A DNA stretch of 64,000 nucleotides from the NCBI RefSeq assembly GCF_000834055.1, contig NZ_JXSQ01000002.1:62001-126000 (forward strand), given 5' to 3'. Of this stretch, positions 53,141-61,566 are shown piece after piece. A model generated the notes under the pieces. It was not told the DNA's origin and did not search any database. It saw nothing but the letters and a program-made list of their open reading frames with translations. Numbering within the stretch: the first letter of the stretch is position 1; every line of letters starts with the position of its first letter. Source of the stretch: Leucobacter komagatae. Lineage in GTDB: Bacteria > Actinomycetota > Actinomycetes > Actinomycetales > Microbacteriaceae. The position numbers and the translations under genes are program-made.

Positions 53141-53917
53141 CTACGCGCCGAAGCTCGTCACGTCGCCGACGAGACGGGTGTTGTCGGCAGGCACCTCATC
53201 GACCGCAGCGCGGGCGACCTCCGCGGCGAACTCCGCGACGTTGTAGAGCTTCCCAGCCTGCTCGCGACGCTCCTCGAGCGCGCCAGGGTTCATCCGGTTC
53301 AGCAGCGTCGCAGTGACGGTGCCCTCGATCATGTCGCCTGAGACGACGACGAAACCAATGCCACGCTCGGTGAGCGCCGGGATGCGCTCGCGGAGCGCGT
53401 CCTCCCCCGCCCGCTTGGACAGCGCGACGGCCTCGTACTCCGGCATTGTCGGCGTCGTGCGAATGAAGTGCGCCTGGTGGCTCGTGACGAACACGACCCG
53501 CGACCCCTCACCCATGAGCGGCAGCGCTGCATCGAGCACGCTGAGCTGCGCGTCACGGTTGAGCTGCAGGGCGTAGTCTTCGGCCATGCCTGACTCCATG
53601 CCGCCAGAGGCGTTGAGCACGAGCACGTCGAGCCCGCCAAAGTCAGCCTTGATTGCGTCCATCATGCCGTGCACGGACGCAGGATCCGTAAGGTCGGCGC
53701 CCTGCACGAGCGCGCGCACACCGAGCTCACGCAGCTCAGCGCCAAGCTTCTCTGCGCGAGGCGCCTTGTTGCGGAAATTCACGACGACGTCAGCGCCGGC
53801 CTCGGCGAAGTAGCGGACGGTGTCGGCACCGACGCCACGGGAGGATCCGGTTACGAGGGCCCTACGGCCTGCGAGGCTTCCGGCGTCGAGCGGTGGGGTG
53901 GCAACGGTCTCAGTCAC
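53141..53917 (-). CDS. SDR family oxidoreductase with altered active-site spacing
   Basis: A 258-residue short-chain dehydrogenase-like protein. The cofactor motif TGSSRGVG is at about 23-30 and NASGG replaces the usual NAG. The active-site stretch reads PEYEAVALSKRAGED: the Tyr lies seven residues before the Lys instead of four, and Val stands at the usual Tyr position. The downstream text GIGFVVVSGDMIEGTVTATLLNRMNPGALEERR is conserved-looking. It may use a shifted Tyr or have a non-classical activity. It is divergent from rbpA. Confidence 0.82.
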   Translation of the reverse strand: MTETVATPPLDAGSLAGRRALVTGSSRGVGADTVRYFAEAGADVVVNFRNKAPRAEKLGAELRELGVRALVQGADLTDPASVHGMMDAIKADFGGLDVLVLNASGGMESGMAEDYALQLNRDAQLSVLDAALPLMGEGSRVVFVTSHQAHFIRTTPTMPEYEAVALSKRAGEDALRERIPALTERGIGFVVVSGDMIEGTVTATLLNRMNPGALEERREQAGKLYNVAEFAAEVARAAVDEVPADNTRLVGDVTSFGA

Positions 53918-54177
53918 AGTGTGGTTCCCTCAGAGTGTGAGTGGGTGGGCGTTCGAACTCGTCTCAGCGTAGTCCACGCGGACGCTCACGCGAGTATGCC
54001 CCGCGTGCCTCACGAGACTTTGCCAGAAGCTATCAGGGGGTGTACTCGGCGCCCGATTCGCGATACGCTGCGAAGAACTCGGCGGCTGTGCCAACCGGCA
54101 GTCCCAGCTGGCAGTGCCATCCGGCGCTGTCTGTGCACCAGGGCATATCAGCGCCGTACCAGGCGAGGGAGGCTTTC

Positions 54178-54537
54178 ATGGCCGATCGAACACTCAAGGG
54201 GTCCAGGATCGGCTCGACTAGTTTGCAGGGCGAGACCGGGGTCGAACTTTCCCCGCGCCGCACGGTCGAGTACGTCACGGACAAGGGCGTGAGCTTCGCA
54301 GTCATCTTCGACGCTGATGCCGAGCCGCCGCCGGAGTGGGCCGACCAGCGCAGCGGCGAGATCGGCTTCCTCGACGACGAAGCTGGCCGCACCGCGCGCG
54401 CCGAGCTCGAGGCGAAGGAATCTGCTCAGCGCACCCCGTGGGACATGCTCATCGAGCGGCGCTCGCGCGAGGAGCTCGAAGAACTCCTCGAGGAGCGGCT
54501 GAAGCTGCTTCGCGCACGGCGCGGAACCGCTAAGTAG
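54178..54537 (+). CDS. rbpA: RNA polymerase-binding protein RbpA
   Basis: A 119-residue actinobacterial transcription factor that binds RNA polymerase and the principal sigma factor, stabilising open complexes. It starts MADRTLKGSRIGSTS and has the beta-barrel core with RRTVEYVTDKGVSFAVIFDADAEPP. The sigma-interacting tail WDMLIERRSREELEELLEERLKLLR is almost invariant in the family. GGGAGG precedes ATG 54178; the frame open to 53941 is not needed. Its 3' end overlaps lnt, which is convergent, by 8 bp. Confidence 0.95.
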   Translation: MADRTLKGSRIGSTSLQGETGVELSPRRTVEYVTDKGVSFAVIFDADAEPPPEWADQRSGEIGFLDDEAGRTARAELEAKESAQRTPWDMLIERRSREELEELLEERLKLLRARRGTAK

Positions 54538-56269
54538 CGGGCCCCTCCGCTGCACCGCTCGCCTCGGCGGCACCGCTCGCCGAGCGGATTCTCCGGTCGC
54601 GCAGCAACGCTGCGCTTCCCGCGATCAGGCCCGCCGCTCCGAGCACCATCCACGCGCCAGAGATGAGCGCGCCGTATCGCAGCGCGGGAGTCTTGCCCGT
54701 AACGAGCGGGACGTCAGCGACCATGGAGCCGCTGGTGAACGGTTCGAGCCCGGAGAGGTCTCGCCCGTCTGGTGCGATGATCCTGCTCGTGCCCACCGTG
54801 GAGATGTTGACGACAGCCCTGCCCGTCTCGATCGCACGCAGGCGCGCAATCTGGAGCTGCTGCACGCTCTCCTCCGTGCGGCCAAAGTCGGCGTTGTTCG
54901 TCGGCGCGAAGATGACCTCGGCACCCTCGGCAACCATGCGCTCGGCCTGATCGTCAAAGATAATGTCGAAGCAGATCGCAACGCCGGCAACGACCTCACG
55001 GCCGAGCGCGGCAAACCCGTGCACTGGTGGCAGTTGGCCGTGCTCGTACTCGAGCTGCACGAGGTCAACGAGGTCCGGTGCGAGCGCACGATAGAAGCTG
55101 CGGTTCGGCATGTACTCGGCGAACGGCACCGGGAAGCGTTTGTCATAGCGAGTTCCGGCGGCCGAATCCGCTTGGCCGTCTGGCCCCCACACCACTGAGC
55201 TGTTCGTGTAGGTGCCGTCGTCGTTTGCGAGCACCGACCCGACGACGATCGGGGCGCCGGCGCGCTCTGACAGCAGTGCGACCTCGCGCCCCCTGAGCGG
55301 GTTGTGTGTGAACGCGAATTCCGCGGAGTTCTCGGGCCACACGACGACGTCAACACTGTCGCCGGCGGCCTCGAGCTTGTCGAGCAGATCCTCTGTCGCT
55401 CGCACGTGGTCTGCGTAGACGTCGCCCGACTCACGATCGTCGAATATCCCAGACTTCGAGTTGCCCTGGATCGCAGCGACACGCAGCGATCCCGTCTGTT
55501 CAAGCCCAGCTACGGGCACGAACGCTAGGCCGAACACCGCCGCAGCCGCAACGGTCGCCGCGATCGCTCCTGGAACGGCGCGTCTGCCGGTGCGGCCTGG
55601 CGACGCCGAAACCGCTGTGCCGCCACGTTCCGGGCTCGCGCCCGGGAGCTGGCGGGCGATGACCGCGACGATGAGCGCGAGCGCGAACACGATAAGACCA
55701 CTCAGGCCCGCAAACCCGAGCCAGGAGACGAGCGAGCCGAGGGGTGACTCGGCGAACACGTGCGCGACCCGGCCCCACGCGAAGCCGTTGTAGGGCCAGC
55801 TGCCCTGGATGGCTTCACGGAGCACCCAGATGCCAGCGGCGGCGACGGCCTGCGCTATCACCGTGACCGAGCGAGCGATGCGAGGGTGCCGGTTCAGCAG
55901 AGCGGCAAGGCCGCGCGTAGCAACAGCGGTCGCCCCGCCCTGCAGCGTGAACCAGGCCATCATCACCGCAGAGAGCCCGAGCCACGGCACCGGCCCGAGA
56001 TACAGCGTCAGCCAGCTGAGGTGCGACAGCCAGAACGCAGCGCCAGCGGCGAGCCCCGCGAGCATCGCGACCCCGATCCGCTGCTGCCACCAGCTCGCAA
56101 GCACGAGGAACACCGCGGGAAACGCGAGGGGCCAGATCGCCGCTCCCGGGTTGGCGATGTCGAGGAGGAAGCCGCCGAGGGCGGCGGCGGGAATCGCGAG
56201 CCACCACGGCAGTCGCACCGGTGCCGCGCGGAGCGCGGACGAAGCCGCGTGAGGGAGCACAGTGGTCAT
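54530..56269 (-). CDS. lnt: apolipoprotein N-acyltransferase Lnt
   Basis: A 579-residue membrane enzyme that adds a third acyl chain to lipoproteins. About seven N-terminal helices (residues 20-230) are followed by a nitrilase-type extracytoplasmic domain. Its catalytic triad is recognisable: Glu in VVWPENSAEF, Lys in YDKRFPVPFAEYMPNR and Cys in VVAGVAICFDIIFDD. A last helix lies near 535-555. The many lipoproteins in this window are possible clients. The start overlaps the helY stop by 4 bp. Confidence 0.92.
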   Translation of the reverse strand: MTTVLPHAASSALRAAPVRLPWWLAIPAAALGGFLLDIANPGAAIWPLAFPAVFLVLASWWQQRIGVAMLAGLAAGAAFWLSHLSWLTLYLGPVPWLGLSAVMMAWFTLQGGATAVATRGLAALLNRHPRIARSVTVIAQAVAAAGIWVLREAIQGSWPYNGFAWGRVAHVFAESPLGSLVSWLGFAGLSGLIVFALALIVAVIARQLPGASPERGGTAVSASPGRTGRRAVPGAIAATVAAAAVFGLAFVPVAGLEQTGSLRVAAIQGNSKSGIFDDRESGDVYADHVRATEDLLDKLEAAGDSVDVVVWPENSAEFAFTHNPLRGREVALLSERAGAPIVVGSVLANDDGTYTNSSVVWGPDGQADSAAGTRYDKRFPVPFAEYMPNRSFYRALAPDLVDLVQLEYEHGQLPPVHGFAALGREVVAGVAICFDIIFDDQAERMVAEGAEVIFAPTNNADFGRTEESVQQLQIARLRAIETGRAVVNISTVGTSRIIAPDGRDLSGLEPFTSGSMVADVPLVTGKTPALRYGALISGAWMVLGAAGLIAGSAALLRDRRIRSASGAAEASGAAEGPAT

Positions 56270-58569
56270 GAGGAGCTAGCGGTCTCCACGATCCCCCGCC
56301 TGATTGAGCGCTTCGCGTCACGCGCGAGGGCGGCAAGCACGCCGAGTCGCGCTGCGTCGTCCGCCAGCCCCGAATGCGAGACGCCGTCTTCGCATGCCTG
56401 CGACACCTGATCAACCATGTCAATCGTTTGTTTTGTCCAGCGAACGAAATCGCCAGCGCCAAGCCCACTCGACTCAAGTACGCGCTCAAGCGTCGCGCCC
56501 TTCGCCCAGTCATACATTCCTGCGGCGAGGCCGGCGTGCGGCATATCGGCGCGCGGCAGCCGGTAGTGGTCGGCGAGACCGTCAAGCACTACCCACCGGT
56601 CGAGCACGCGATCAAAGGCCTGACCGAACTTGCCGCCTGGGCCGCGCTGCGGTGACTCGTCGTCGCGTCTTGGCTCGTAGCTCAGCGCGCAACACATCGC
56701 GGCGAGGCCGTGCGCGTCGAGTCCGCGCCACAGGTCTAGTCGCAGGCACTCGGCGACGAGCAGATCGCGTTCGCCGTAGATACGCCTGAGGAGTTCCCCG
56801 TACGGGGCGACGGTGAGTTCCCCGGATCGGGTGTCCCCCGCAAGGTAGCCGAGCTCGAGGAGCTCCTCGACGACGCGCTCGAACGTCCGCGCTATCGTGC
56901 CGGTGCGGTTCGCCACCTGCCTACGCCCACGCTCGAGCTGCCTCCGCAGCTTCCGTGCGCGATCCTCCCAGCGCTTCTTGTCGGAGCCCTGCGCGCGGGC
57001 TGCAGCGGCTTCGTATCCCTGCAGCGAGGACTGCGCGGACTGCAGTTCTCGCGCCTGATCAACGACAGCGCGGTCGGCCTGGAACTGTGCGAACGACAGT
57101 TCGAGCGTGTCTCGCGCCTGCGTGTAGCTCAGGCGCTGCAACAGGTTCACGGCCATGTTGGCTGTCGGACGGAACGTAGATTTCACCGGGAACGACCTGG
57201 TCCCAGCAAGCTGCGAGAGTTCTTCGACGTCGACCGCGTCGCTCCATACGACTACCGAGTGCCCCTCGATGTCGATGCCGCGTCGCCCCGCCCGGCCCGT
57301 GAGCTGCGTGAACTCACCTGACGTGAGCGGGACGCGCTGCTCACCGTTGAACTTGTCGAGGCGTTCAATGACGACGGCGCGTGCCGGCATATTGATGCCG
57401 AGGGCGAGCGTCTCGGTCGCAAAGACGAGCTTGACGAGGCGCCGCTGAAACAACTGCTCGACCACCGCTTTAAATGCGGGCAGGAGGCCGGCGTGGTGCG
57501 ACGCAACGCCACGCTCGAGACCCGCGATCCACTCGCGCGTTTCGAGCACCCTCCGGTCTTCGGCGCTCATGCTGTCGACCAGCCCGTGCGCGACGCGCCT
57601 GATCTCCTCGCGCTCCTCACGCGTGGTGAGGGTAATGCCCTCGTACATGCACTGACGCACTGCCTGGTCGCAACCGTTGCGGCTGAAGATGAACACGATT
57701 GCAGGAAGCAGCTTCGTCTCGTCGAGCGCGCGCGCAATGTCGCCGCGAGAGATGCGCCGCGTCCGCCGCTGGGGCGGGCCGCCGCGCGATCGCCGCCTGT
57801 CGCCGTTCCCGTCGCTGTCGCGGCCTCGACCGCCTCTCCCCCGTCCGAGCATCCGCAATTCGGGATTCACTTTGCCTGACCGGGCGAGCTCGCCCTCGCG
57901 GTCAACAAACAGCGGAAGCAGCGCCTTGGTGGTCAGCACGTGCTGGTAGAGCGGTACCGGCCGGTGCTCGGAGAGAACAACGTCTGTCTCACCCCGAACC
58001 GCATGCATCCAATCGCCGAACTCCTCGGCGTTGGACACCGTCGCGGAGAGCGACACGAGCCGCACCGTTCGTGGGAGGTGCAGGATGATCTCTTCCCACA
58101 CCGCACCGCGGAACCGGTCACCGAGATAGTGCACCTCGTCGAGCACAACGAAGGCGAGGTCTGCGAGCGTTGGCGAGTCGGCGTAGATCATGTTGCGCAG
58201 CACCTCGGTCGTCATTACGACGATGGGGGCGTTGGAACGAATGTTTACGTCGCCTGTGAGCAGTCCAACCTCGTCCTCGCCGTACTCCGCGCAGAGCTCG
58301 TGGAACTTCTGATTGGAGAGCGCCTTGATCGGGGCGGTGTAGAAAATCTTTGCGTCGCGTTCGCGCCTGGCGAGGTACACGGCAAACTCGGCGACGGTGG
58401 TCTTGCCGGAGCCTGTCGGGGCGGCAACGAGCACGCTCCTGCCGGCTTCGAGGCGCTCGCAGGCGTTGCGCTGGAAGGGGTCGAGTGGGTAGGCGATGCG
58501 GGATTCGAAGTGCGCGAGAGCGGTGTCGTGCGCGCGCGGTGGATCAGGGCTGATGACGGTTTCGTTCAC
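56266..58569 (-). CDS. helY: DEVH-box helicase HelY (Ski2/Mtr4-like)
   Basis: A 767-residue superfamily 2 helicase. Motif I is APTGSGKT near residue 51, Ia PIKALSNQK, II DEVH, III SLSAT and VI QLTGRAGRRGID. A positively charged, Arg/Gly-rich insertion at about 243-270 splits the core, and a Ski2-type helical C-terminal domain follows. HelY-like proteins unwind RNA in processing or decay; the exact role in actinobacteria is not settled. Gene order tatC-helY-lnt is seen widely in this phylum. It overlaps tatC and lnt by 4 bp each. Confidence 0.9.
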   Translation of the reverse strand: MNETVISPDPPRAHDTALAHFESRIAYPLDPFQRNACERLEAGRSVLVAAPTGSGKTTVAEFAVYLARRERDAKIFYTAPIKALSNQKFHELCAEYGEDEVGLLTGDVNIRSNAPIVVMTTEVLRNMIYADSPTLADLAFVVLDEVHYLGDRFRGAVWEEIILHLPRTVRLVSLSATVSNAEEFGDWMHAVRGETDVVLSEHRPVPLYQHVLTTKALLPLFVDREGELARSGKVNPELRMLGRGRGGRGRDSDGNGDRRRSRGGPPQRRTRRISRGDIARALDETKLLPAIVFIFSRNGCDQAVRQCMYEGITLTTREEREEIRRVAHGLVDSMSAEDRRVLETREWIAGLERGVASHHAGLLPAFKAVVEQLFQRRLVKLVFATETLALGINMPARAVVIERLDKFNGEQRVPLTSGEFTQLTGRAGRRGIDIEGHSVVVWSDAVDVEELSQLAGTRSFPVKSTFRPTANMAVNLLQRLSYTQARDTLELSFAQFQADRAVVDQARELQSAQSSLQGYEAAAARAQGSDKKRWEDRARKLRRQLERGRRQVANRTGTIARTFERVVEELLELGYLAGDTRSGELTVAPYGELLRRIYGERDLLVAECLRLDLWRGLDAHGLAAMCCALSYEPRRDDESPQRGPGGKFGQAFDRVLDRWVVLDGLADHYRLPRADMPHAGLAAGMYDWAKGATLERVLESSGLGAGDFVRWTKQTIDMVDQVSQACEDGVSHSGLADDAARLGVLAALARDAKRSIRRGIVETASSS

Positions 58570-59447
58570 GAGTCGCTGCGCGCCTTCCGTGGCTGTGCTT
58601 GGGTGGGTTTCGCCGGTGCATCGTCGTCAAATTCACTGAGATCGGGCTCGCTGAGGTCAATTCCGTACTCCTCGAACTCGGCAGCGCGCCGCTTACCGAG
58701 TCGTCTGTCGTGCAGCAGCGCGATGCCAACGGCGATGAAGAACAGCACCACCATCGGCGCCGCGAGCAGGAACATGCTCCACAGGTCGGCAGCTGGGGTG
58801 GTGAGCGCGGCAAACAAGACAATGATGAGGATCGCGACGCGCCAACCCTTGAGGATGGTCTTGCCTCGGATAATCCCGACGAAGTTCAGCATGACGAGCA
58901 CGACGGGCATCACGAAGCCGACGCCGACGGCCAGCATGAGCTTCACCGCAAAATCGACGTACAGCCGCGCCTGCAGGAAGAAGGCGTCTTCGCTTGGTTG
59001 GAACGTGGAAAGCAGGCGGACGATGTTCGGGAGTATCATCCACGCGGCGAATACGCCGCCGAGGAACAGCGGAACGGCCGCTCCAAGGAATCCGACACCG
59101 TAGAGCTTCTCTCTGCGCGTGAGGCCGGGGGCGAGGAATGCCCAGATTTGGTACAGCCACACGGGTGCGGTGATGATCACCGAGATGAAGAGCGCGATCT
59201 GGATGCGCAGGTCGAATCCCTCGGTGATCGCGCTGTAGGTGAGCGCGGCTTCCCTGCCCTGCAGCTGCAGGTCGTTGATGGGCTGCCGGAGCAGATCCCA
59301 CACGATATCTACGAGCAGGAACCCGCCGACGAGACCGGCGGCGAGACCGATAGCGGAGATGATTAGGCGCTTTCGGAGCTCAACGAGGTGCTCGCCGAGG
59401 CTCATCCGCCCCTCCCGGTTACGCGACGTGCGCGCCTCTTTCGACAT
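58566..59447 (-). CDS. tatC: Sec-independent protein translocase TatC
   Basis: A 293-residue polytopic membrane protein with six predicted helices and the conserved N-terminal SLGEHLVELRKRLIIS, which contacts the twin-arginine signal. The central text YQIWAFLAPGLTRREK, FLGGVFAAWMILP and AFALAVGVGFVMPVVLVML-like helices are typical. A basic/acidic C-terminal tail follows. TAGAAT lies 6 nt before ATG 59447 with no Shine-Dalgarno. Only 38 bp separate it from pafC, too little for tatA, which in many relatives sits here. Confidence 0.94.
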   Translation of the reverse strand: MSKEARTSRNREGRMSLGEHLVELRKRLIISAIGLAAGLVGGFLLVDIVWDLLRQPINDLQLQGREAALTYSAITEGFDLRIQIALFISVIITAPVWLYQIWAFLAPGLTRREKLYGVGFLGAAVPLFLGGVFAAWMILPNIVRLLSTFQPSEDAFFLQARLYVDFAVKLMLAVGVGFVMPVVLVMLNFVGIIRGKTILKGWRVAILIIVLFAALTTPAADLWSMFLLAAPMVVLFFIAVGIALLHDRRLGKRRAAEFEEYGIDLSEPDLSEFDDDAPAKPTQAQPRKARSDS

Positions 59448-59453
59448 GCCGCA

Positions 59454-59459
59454 ATTCTA
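59454..59459 (-). promoter_or_regulatory. -10 box for leaderless tatC
   Basis: TAGAAT on the minus strand lies 6 nt (TGCGGC) before the tatC ATG, between pafC and tatC, so tatC-helY-lnt may have its own promoter. Confidence 0.5.
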
Positions 59460-59485
59460 TCGCCCTCCGGCTGCGAGTCGCCGGG

Positions 59486-60496
59486 CTACTCGCCGGAGTG
59501 CCCGCCCTGTTGCTCCCCGTAGGCAGCGAGTGCCTCCTCGGCCCACGCGCTCACCGCCGCACGTGCTGAGGGCGGTGCGACGATCTCGATCTCACCCGGA
59601 CCGTGCTGCGCCAGCCGCACAGCTGCGCCGGCGTGCCAGGCATCGATCTTCACGAGAACGCTCCCTTCGGGGATCTCAACTCCGGCGACGGACGCCTCCT
59701 GCGGCGCGAAGCCGCGGATCGCTCCGAGGAGTCGCACCGGCACGATAGCGAGCATCTCGGTGATCGAGTCGACCTCGCGGCTCGCTGCGCCGCTCGATGC
59801 ACCGCCGCCTGCCGGGGCGGGCGGCGGTGCAAATCGCTCAAGCACCTCAAGATCGCTGAGCTGCGCGACGCTGAACGTGCGCTGAGCATCGCGCTCGACG
59901 TTGTAGCCGTGCAGGTACCAGGTTCCCTCGCGTTCCATGAGGGAGGTCGGGTGCACCGTGCGAACCGAATCCACCCCGTGTGCGTCGCGGTAGCTGAAAC
60001 GCACGGCCATACCCGCATCGACCGCACCGACGAGGGCGGGCAGGTCGGCGGTGGCGTCCATGGCCGAAACGACGACTGCCGGGAGCGAAGCGCTGCCCAT
60101 CACCGCGGCGAGTCGCTCACCGAGGGCCGCCGCAAGATCAGCGTCGGCATCCGAAAGCAGCGGCTGCAGTGCAGCGAGTCCCGCGAGGAGCGCGGCGGTC
60201 TCGACCCCCGTGAATCGCGGAGTCTCATCGATGGCGACGGTCTGGGTGAGCGAGACCGTGTCCCGTTCCTCGAACTCGTCCCAGTCGATGTCGAAGAGAT
60301 CGTTGTGCTGATACGAGAGCGTCTCGCCAGGGATTCCTGCGGTGCCGAGGAACCCGATGAGGTTCCTGAGCATGCGCGGGTCGACGTCGAACGTGCGAGC
60401 GAGCTCTGCGATCGGGGTGGGCCCGTGCTCGCGCAGGTATGGCACGAGCGACAGCAGAAGGAGCACGCGATCCGCCGCGAGCATTGGGCGTGCCAT
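59486..60496 (-). CDS. pafC: PafC-like WYL-domain transcriptional regulator
   Basis: A 336-residue regulator. An N-terminal winged helix (ADRVLLLLSLVPYLREHGPTPIAELARTFDVDPRMLRNLIGFL) is followed by a WYL domain with the segment MEREGTWYLHGYNVERDAQRTFSVAQLSDLEVLER, where the WYL residues read W-Y-L. PafB and PafC form a heterodimeric activator of the RecA-independent DNA damage response in mycobacteria. Its ATG overlaps the pafB stop by one base. No proteasome or pafA gene is in this window. Confidence 0.9.
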   Translation of the reverse strand: MARPMLAADRVLLLLSLVPYLREHGPTPIAELARTFDVDPRMLRNLIGFLGTAGIPGETLSYQHNDLFDIDWDEFEERDTVSLTQTVAIDETPRFTGVETAALLAGLAALQPLLSDADADLAAALGERLAAVMGSASLPAVVVSAMDATADLPALVGAVDAGMAVRFSYRDAHGVDSVRTVHPTSLMEREGTWYLHGYNVERDAQRTFSVAQLSDLEVLERFAPPPAPAGGGASSGAASREVDSITEMLAIVPVRLLGAIRGFAPQEASVAGVEIPEGSVLVKIDAWHAGAAVRLAQHGPGEIEIVAPPSARAAVSAWAEEALAAYGEQQGGHSGE

Positions 60497-61554
60497 CAGT
60501 GTGTTCCCTCCGCGTCGGCGACGGTCGGTTCGGCCGCAGCGCCGGTGAGTCCACCGTGCGCGGTGTCAACGCGCCCAAGCAGGGCACGTACCGCATCGCG
60601 CAGGCGTTCGGGCGCGACCGCAATGGCGTCCGCGCCGTAGCCAGCAACGAGCGACGCAAGCTCGTGGATGTCGACCGTGCCAAACCGCAATACGCGCCCG
60701 CCTTCGTCGTCCGCGAGCACCTCTGCGCCGGGTGAGAACCTGGCGTCGGCGCGGGATCGCGGCCGCACCCTTAGCGTTACCGCCGTGTCCCGCTGGAGCC
60801 GCTCGAGCGCGTCAACGGCGCGATCGACGAGTTCCGAAGCGTCGCCCGGACGCTGTTCCTCGCCGGGTTTTGGATCCATACTCGAGACCTGCCCGGAGAT
60901 GCGGGCGAGCAGGAACACACGGGATGCCTTCCGCTCGACATCGTAGGCAATGACGTGCCAGCGCCCCTCAAACCGGCGCAGCTGCAGCGGGTACACCCGG
61001 CGAAGCAGCGGGGCGTCACGCTCGGGCAGCTGGTAGAGAAACTCGGCGATCTGGCCTGCTTCGATCGCGGCAAGGAGCGCGGGAGCGGATGGTTCGGCGG
61101 CACCGAAGCCGGCGCTCACACCCGTGCTGAGCGGATCGCGGCCGCCGCCGAGCGATTCGAGTTTCATCGCGGCACGGCGCGCCTCGTCGGTGAGGCTACC
61201 CTCGCGCCAGGCAAGCACGGCCATGCGCAGCATCATGAGTTCTCTGTCGCTGAACGAGAGCCCCTCTGGCACCTGCATGGCGGCCTTGGAAATGCGGTAG
61301 CGCATGAGCTGGTTGTTGCCAGGCTCGCCGGGCGAGTCGATGGTCTCGACGGGGATCCCCAATTGCCGCAGCTGCTCTTTGTCCCGCTCGAACTGCCGCT
61401 CGAGCGAACCCCGCTGCGCATCGTCACGGTAGCGCTCGGAGTAGCCGTAGACGGAGGACAGGAGTTCGTGCTTTGTCAGCCCGCCGCTACTCGCGACGAG
61501 CGCGAGGACGAGGCTGAACACCCGTTCCTCGCTCGGAACCTTCGACCGGGCCAC
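60496..61554 (-). CDS. pafB: PafB-like WYL-domain transcriptional regulator
   Basis: A 352-residue regulator, partner of the PafC-like protein. An N-terminal helix-turn-helix (SEERVFSLVLALVASSGGLTKHELLSSVYGYSERYRDD) is followed by a WYL domain with FEGRWHVIAYDVERKASRVFLLARISGQV. The W-Y-L triad is W-H-V here, so one WYL residue is changed. GTG 61554 is the start, 12 bp after the FKBP gene stop. Ligand is likely a nucleic acid, as proposed for WYL domains. Confidence 0.9.
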   Translation of the reverse strand: MARSKVPSEERVFSLVLALVASSGGLTKHELLSSVYGYSERYRDDAQRGSLERQFERDKEQLRQLGIPVETIDSPGEPGNNQLMRYRISKAAMQVPEGLSFSDRELMMLRMAVLAWREGSLTDEARRAAMKLESLGGGRDPLSTGVSAGFGAAEPSAPALLAAIEAGQIAEFLYQLPERDAPLLRRVYPLQLRRFEGRWHVIAYDVERKASRVFLLARISGQVSSMDPKPGEEQRPGDASELVDRAVDALERLQRDTAVTLRVRPRSRADARFSPGAEVLADDEGGRVLRFGTVDIHELASLVAGYGADAIAVAPERLRDAVRALLGRVDTAHGGLTGAAAEPTVADAEGTH

Positions 61555-61566
61555 GAGCGAGCCGAA

